From NCBI GenBank assembly GCA_052117325.1, contig JBQKJJ010000008.1: a DNA stretch of 64,000 nucleotides; one strand, 5' to 3'. The position numbers were made by a program, and so were the translations under genes. Under the pieces are notes generated by a model. The model saw only the letters and a program-made list of their open reading frames with translations. It made no database searches and had not been told where the DNA came from. This DNA comes from CAG-964 sp902789345. GTDB taxonomy: Bacteria; Bacillota; Clostridia; Oscillospirales; Acutalibacteraceae. Shown piece after piece: positions 60,625 through 64,000 of the stretch (position 1 is the stretch's first letter; each line of letters opens with the position of its first letter).

Positions 60625-63123
60625 TTATACCTTAACCTTGTTTGTAAGTCTTGTAGACTCTTTGTAAGGTCTGAACAGCATAAACAGCATAAATACAAGC
60701 ACTGCAACAGCGAATATTAAACCAACGATATTTACATTGCCTGTGAACAGCAAGCCAAACTGGTTAATCATAAGAGCAATTGCATAAGCAAATACACACT
60801 GATAACCTACAGCAAACAACGTCCATTTAGCACTGTTCATTTCTCTCTTCATAGCACCGATAGCTGCGAAGCAAGGAGCACATAACAGGTTAAATACTAG
60901 GAATGAGAAGCCGCTGATAGCTGTAAATGCCTGTGCGATAGCTGCATAAGCATTGCCGTCGCCGCCGTATAGAATACCCATAGTACCAACAATGTTTTCC
61001 TTAGCAACAAGACCTGTAATAGATGCAACAGCAGCCTGCCAGTTACCCCAGCCAAGTGGTATAAATATCCAAGCAATTGCGTTACCGATAGCGGCAAGAA
61101 TTGAATTACCAATTTCATCTTCTGAAAGCATACGGAATGTGCCATCAACAAATCCGAAGTATGTTGTAAACCAAACTAGGATTGTAGACAATAGAATGAT
61201 TGTACCGGCCTTTTTAATAAATGACCAGCCACGCTCCCACATTGAACGAAGTAGGTTACCTATTGTAGGTAGGTGGTAAGCAGGAAGCTCCATAACGAAC
61301 GGAGCAGGATCGCCCTTAAACATCTTTGTCTTCTTTAGAATAATACCTGAAACGATGATTGCAGCCATACCGATGAAGTATGCAGATGTTGCAATCCATG
61401 GTGAGCCGCTGAAAATAGCACCGGCAATCATTGCGATAAATGGCATTTTAGCACCGCAAGGTATGAATGTTGTTGTCATAATTGTCATACGGCGGTCACG
61501 CTCATTTTCAATGGTTCTTGACGCCATAATACCAGGTACGCCACAGCCTGTACCAACAAGCATTGGAATAAATGACTTACCTGAAAGACCAAACTTACGG
61601 AATACACGGTCAAGTACAAATGCGATACGAGCCATATAACCGCAAGACTCTAGGAATGCAAGCAGTAGGAACAATACCAACATCTGTGGTACGAAGCCAA
61701 GAACCGCACCAACACCGGCAACGATACCGTCTAGGATTAGTCCGTCAAGCCAATCTGCACAGTTAAGTGCACTCAAACCGTCTTCAATCAAAACAGGAAT
61801 ACCAGGTACCCAAACTCCGTATGTGCTTGGATCCGGAGCACCATAAGCCTCTTTATAGTCTGTGTTTAAATACTCTGAAACAGCAGCTTCAAGATCGGCC
61901 TTCTTTGTGCCAGGATACTCTGTTACTTCAAGTGTTTCTTCGTCTTCAACTGAATATGTTACATTTGCATCTGCAGGTGTGTTCTTAACAAGTTCTTCAA
62001 GAGCTGCCTTTGCGCCGTCCTCTGAGTAATCCTCAGATTCTGCATCCAATGCATTGGCAATATCATCATTGCCGTACTCATCAACAAATGCTGATATAAT
62101 GTCGTCTGTATCTCCGTATGTTTCGGAAGCCTCTTCTGACTGTGCAGTACCTATGCCAAGCAGGTGCCAACCGTCACCGAACAAACCGTCATTAGCCCAG
62201 TCTGTAGCGGCAGAACCTACTGTCTGCATTGAGATAAAGTATACAAGGAACATAACAACCGCAAAAATCGGAAGGCCCAACCAGCGGTTAGTAACTATTT
62301 TATCTATTTTATCTGATGTTGAAAGCTGACCGGCATTTTTCTTCTTGTAGCACTTTTTAATGATTGTGCCTATGTAAACATAACGGTCATTTGTAATTAA
62401 GCTTTCTGAGTCGTCGTCACATTCTTTTTCAGCTGCCTGAATATCTTTCTCGATGTGCTCAAGAACCTTTGCATCAATCTTTAGCTGCTCAAGTACCTTG
62501 TCGTCACGCTCAAAAATCTTAATTGCATACCAACGCTGCTGTTCTTCAGGCAAATCGTGCAAAGCAGCCTCTTCAATGTGTGCAAGAGCATGTTCAACAA
62601 CACCCTCAAACTTGTGCATAGGAATGGTCTTTGTACTCTTAGCAGCTTCTATAGCAGCCTCGGCAGCCTCCATAATACCTGCACCCTTTAGGGCAGATAT
62701 TTCAACAACCTTACAGCCAAGCTCCTCTGCCAATACATCGGTTTTAATGACATCACCGTTTTTTCTAACAAGGTCCATCATATTTACCGCAACAACAACC
62801 GGAATACCAAGCTCTGTAAGCTGTGTTGTTAAATACAGGTTTCTTTCAAGGTTTGTACCGTCAATGATATTCAGAATAGCGTCAGGACGCTGACCGATAA
62901 GGTAATTTCTTGCAACAACCTCCTCCAATGTGTATGGAGAAAGTGAATAAATACCCGGAAGGTCAGTAATAACAACATCATCGTGTTTTTTTAGCTTACC
63001 CTCTTTTTTCTCTACAGTAACGCCGGGCCAGTTACCAACAAACTGATTAGAGCCTGTAAGAGCGTTAAACAATGTAGTTTTACCGCAGTTAGGGTTGCCG
63101 GCTAAGGCAATTTTTAAACTCAT
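60625..63123 (-). CDS. feoB: Ferrous iron transporter FeoB
   Basis: GTPase-coupled Fe(II) permease in the inner membrane. The 832 residues have a G domain with GNPNCGKTTLFN (G1), DLPGIYSLSPYT (G3) and NMMDLVRKNGD (G4), a GDI-type helical part, then a membrane domain with two GATE-like regions including VGTGCGVPGIMASRTI and a matching second Gate. Between the first two membrane helices (nt about 61810-62165) lies an acidic insert of about 110 residues. GAGAGGA precedes the ATG. Iron boxes lie immediately upstream. Confidence 0.96.
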   Translation of the reverse strand: MSLKIALAGNPNCGKTTLFNALTGSNQFVGNWPGVTVEKKEGKLKKHDDVVITDLPGIYSLSPYTLEEVVARNYLIGQRPDAILNIIDGTNLERNLYLTTQLTELGIPVVVAVNMMDLVRKNGDVIKTDVLAEELGCKVVEISALKGAGIMEAAEAAIEAAKSTKTIPMHKFEGVVEHALAHIEEAALHDLPEEQQRWYAIKIFERDDKVLEQLKIDAKVLEHIEKDIQAAEKECDDDSESLITNDRYVYIGTIIKKCYKKKNAGQLSTSDKIDKIVTNRWLGLPIFAVVMFLVYFISMQTVGSAATDWANDGLFGDGWHLLGIGTAQSEEASETYGDTDDIISAFVDEYGNDDIANALDAESEDYSEDGAKAALEELVKNTPADANVTYSVEDEETLEVTEYPGTKKADLEAAVSEYLNTDYKEAYGAPDPSTYGVWVPGIPVLIEDGLSALNCADWLDGLILDGIVAGVGAVLGFVPQMLVLFLLLAFLESCGYMARIAFVLDRVFRKFGLSGKSFIPMLVGTGCGVPGIMASRTIENERDRRMTIMTTTFIPCGAKMPFIAMIAGAIFSGSPWIATSAYFIGMAAIIVSGIILKKTKMFKGDPAPFVMELPAYHLPTIGNLLRSMWERGWSFIKKAGTIILLSTILVWFTTYFGFVDGTFRMLSEDEIGNSILAAIGNAIAWIFIPLGWGNWQAAVASITGLVAKENIVGTMGILYGGDGNAYAAIAQAFTAISGFSFLVFNLLCAPCFAAIGAMKREMNSAKWTLFAVGYQCVFAYAIALMINQFGLLFTGNVNIVGLIFAVAVLVFMLFMLFRPYKESTRLTNKVKV

Positions 63124-63159
63124 AAAATTAATTCCTCTCTTTCAATTAACAATGGTCTT

Positions 63160-63190
63160 TTTAGCTTAAACTAACTTAGCCATAGCTAAC
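63160..63190 (-). promoter_or_regulatory. Two overlapping iron-box-like operators upstream of feoB
   Basis: TTTAG-N6-CTAAC at 63160-63175 and CTTAG-N6-CTAAC at 63175-63190, each 9 of 10 matches to the repeat, sharing one base. They sit 37-67 bases before the feoB ATG and suggest an internal iron-controlled promoter. Confidence 0.5.
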
Positions 63191-63200
63191 TTAATCTGAT

Positions 63201-63228
63201 AAATTATGGGGTAGCCTCCCCATAATTT
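63201..63228 (-). terminator. Stem-loop between feoA and feoB
   Basis: A perfect 11-bp stem (63201-63211 and 63218-63228), loop of 6, placed 25 bases after the feoA stop. The U-run is poor, so partial read-through or mRNA processing is likely. Confidence 0.5.
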
Positions 63229-63252
63229 TAAGAACAACCTCAAATTTATAAA

Positions 63253-63474
63253 TTATTCTACCTCAATCATTTCAGCGTCGGCCTTACGCAGTGAAAGCTC
63301 GTAGCCTCTTACTGTAACCTCAATAGGGTCACCAAGTGGAGCTACCTTACGAACATGTATTTCGGCACCCTTTGTAATGCCCATATCCATAATTCTTCTC
63401 TTTACCGCACCCTCGCCATGAAGCTTAACAACCTTTACGGTATTGCCAACCTTTGCTTGCTTAAGTGTATTCAT
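63253..63474 (-). CDS. feoA: FeoA family ferrous iron transport protein
   Basis: Small SH3-like protein of 73 residues that supports FeoB. It contains the FeoA pattern VKRRIMDMGITKGAEIHV and a PLGDPIEVTVRGYELSLRKADA C-terminus (given in part). AGGAGG precedes the ATG. It lies 52 bases after the second feoA gene and is followed by a stem-loop and feoB. Confidence 0.93.
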   Translation of the reverse strand: MNTLKQAKVGNTVKVVKLHGEGAVKRRIMDMGITKGAEIHVRKVAPLGDPIEVTVRGYELSLRKADAEMIEVE

Positions 63475-63526
63475 GCTTTATCCTCCTTTTATTTTTAATT
63501 ATATGAAATAATTAAATAAAATTTGC

Positions 63527-63739
63527 TTATACCATAATCTTTTGAGCCATTTCCTTACTTACAGCCACACGAGTTTCTTTTACATTTACAATAAGATTTC
63601 CGCCCATTGTGTTTACAACAGAAACCTTACCCCCTACAACAAAGCCCAAGTCCGAAAGGTGCTTTTTTACTTCCGGCGAACCGCCTATCCTTTTAATTAT
63701 ATACTCTACTCCGGCATCAGCCAATGTTAAAGGTAACAT
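63527..63739 (-). CDS. feoA: Second FeoA family protein
   Basis: Paralogous FeoA of 70 residues beginning MLPLTLADAGVEYIIKRIGG, with EVKKHLSDLGFVVGGKVSVV and a hydrophobic C-terminus. The ATG 63737-63739 is nine bases after AAGGAG; a longer frame from 63766 would begin upstream of that site. It is the first gene of the feo unit, directly after the promoter and iron boxes. Tandem feoA genes are frequent in Firmicutes. Confidence 0.9.
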   Translation of the reverse strand: MLPLTLADAGVEYIIKRIGGSPEVKKHLSDLGFVVGGKVSVVNTMGGNLIVNVKETRVAVSKEMAQKIMV

Positions 63740-63773
63740 ATAATCATACTCCTTAATTATAATCACAACTATA

Positions 63774-63789
63774 ATTAGTTTGTGCTAAC
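63774..63789 (-). promoter_or_regulatory. Iron-box-like operator upstream of the feo unit (proximal)
   Basis: ATTAG-N6-CTAAC on the plus strand (9 of 10 in the arms). The 19-base window 63775-63793 matches the DtxR consensus at 14 of 19 positions. Confidence 0.6.
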
Positions 63790-63807
63790 CCGATATTATA
63801 AAATATA

Positions 63808-63823
63808 GTTAGCCCTTGCTAAC
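63808..63823 (-). promoter_or_regulatory. Iron-box-like operator at the feo promoter start (distal)
   Basis: Perfect GTTAG-N6-CTAAC inverted repeat (arms GTTAGC and GCTAAC at 63808-63823), just downstream of the -10 element of the feo promoter. Confidence 0.65.
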
Positions 63824-63831
63824 CAACTATA

Positions 63832-63860
63832 ATAATACATAACTTTACAGTAGTTGTCAA
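63832..63860 (-). promoter_or_regulatory. Promoter of the feo operon
   Basis: TTGACA (63855-63860), 17 bases, TATTAT (63832-63837) on the minus strand. Predicted start of transcription near 63825, within the distal iron box. Confidence 0.7.
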
Positions 63861-64000
63861 TATATTTACCTCCATTTTTTATTTTTTGTTCTGCGTTGTA
63901 AATAGATGTGACCCATTTTTAGGTAAAAATAAATCAAAGTTTGGTATAGTGTTTTTTGAAAGCCTTTGGAGTGGAGCGTAGCGGAACGGAAAAGGCTTTC
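63861..64000. other. End of window with an unexplained inverted repeat
   Basis: No gene is visible. A perfect 10-bp inverted repeat, GAAAGCCTTT (63958-63967) and AAAGGCTTTC (63991-64000), encloses a purine-rich loop with the rhythm GGAGTGGAGCGTAGCGGAA. The right arm ends exactly at the window edge, so the element may continue. Confidence 0.4.

Noticed and set aside
63201..63228. Stem-loop between feoA and feoB as a riboswitch
   Set aside because: A simple perfect hairpin with a 6-base loop and no conserved aptamer features; more like a terminator or processing site.

Overview
The window reads as chromosomal DNA of a low-GC, spore-forming member of the Clostridia, most like the Ruminococcaceae (Oscillospiraceae). 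The evidence is the gene order hprK-murB-rapZ-whiA-dnaE-pfkA, a dcw cell-division cluster with a SpoVD-type PBP, GerA-type germinant receptor genes, a type I dockerin, a giant fibro-slime surface protein with a starch-binding-like C-terminal domain, and FeoB neighbours typical of gut Clostridia (DUF2325, DUF3793). A Ruminococcus bromii-like starch degrader would fit, but that is inference. Most genes lie on the minus strand, so units are read from right to left.

Region 1-21.4 kb: the dcw cluster in transcription order is mraZ, rsmH, ftsL-like, spoVD/ftsI, mraY, ftsW, murG, murA, ftsQ/divIB, ftsZ (cut by the window edge). murE, murF and murC are absent from it; murD sits far away at 56-57.6 kb. 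Upstream of mraZ are pfkA, dnaE, whiA, rapZ, murB, a small membrane protein, a PHP phosphoesterase and hprK. A clear promoter with MraZ-type repeats precedes mraZ. A second strong promoter lies between rsmH and ftsL.

Region 21.4-27.4 kb: a spore-germination block in which gerAA (plus strand) diverges from a minus-strand operon YetF(DUF421)-DUF4363-gerAB-gerAC. A plus-strand lipoprotein follows gerAA.

Region 27.4-36 kb: a large secreted subtilase, a zinc-ribbon membrane protein, an Rrf2 regulator, a putative small RNA under an iron-box promoter, two half-size TSUP transporters with overlapping reading frames, and an L,D-transpeptidase with four Fn3 repeats.

Region 36-41.5 kb: tRNA-Gly(GCC), DUF2752, DUF4234, a small unknown protein, upp, rpiB, tsaB, tsaE and fhs.

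Region 41.5-50 kb: surface and secreted proteins: a dockerin-bearing LRR/FIVAR protein, a 44-residue peptide gene with a perfect consensus promoter, a 1762-residue fibro-slime protein with a structured leader, and a lipoprotein.

Region 50-58.6 kb: a P-loop protein, pgi, a methionine gamma-lyase-like PLP enzyme, a GNAT, two M42 aminopeptidases, murD, and a small membrane protein plus a SUKH protein.

Region 58.8-64 kb: an iron-acquisition block: two feoA genes, feoB, a Cys-rich FeoB partner, DUF2325, DUF3793 and flavodoxin. It carries five copies of a 16-bp inverted repeat (GTTAG-N6-CTAAC) resembling a DtxR/IdeR box. A sixth copy lies at the start of the putative small RNA near 32.7 kb, so that RNA may belong to the same iron regulon. 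This is the most interesting observation in the window. No CRISPR array, insertion sequence, prophage or rRNA gene was seen.
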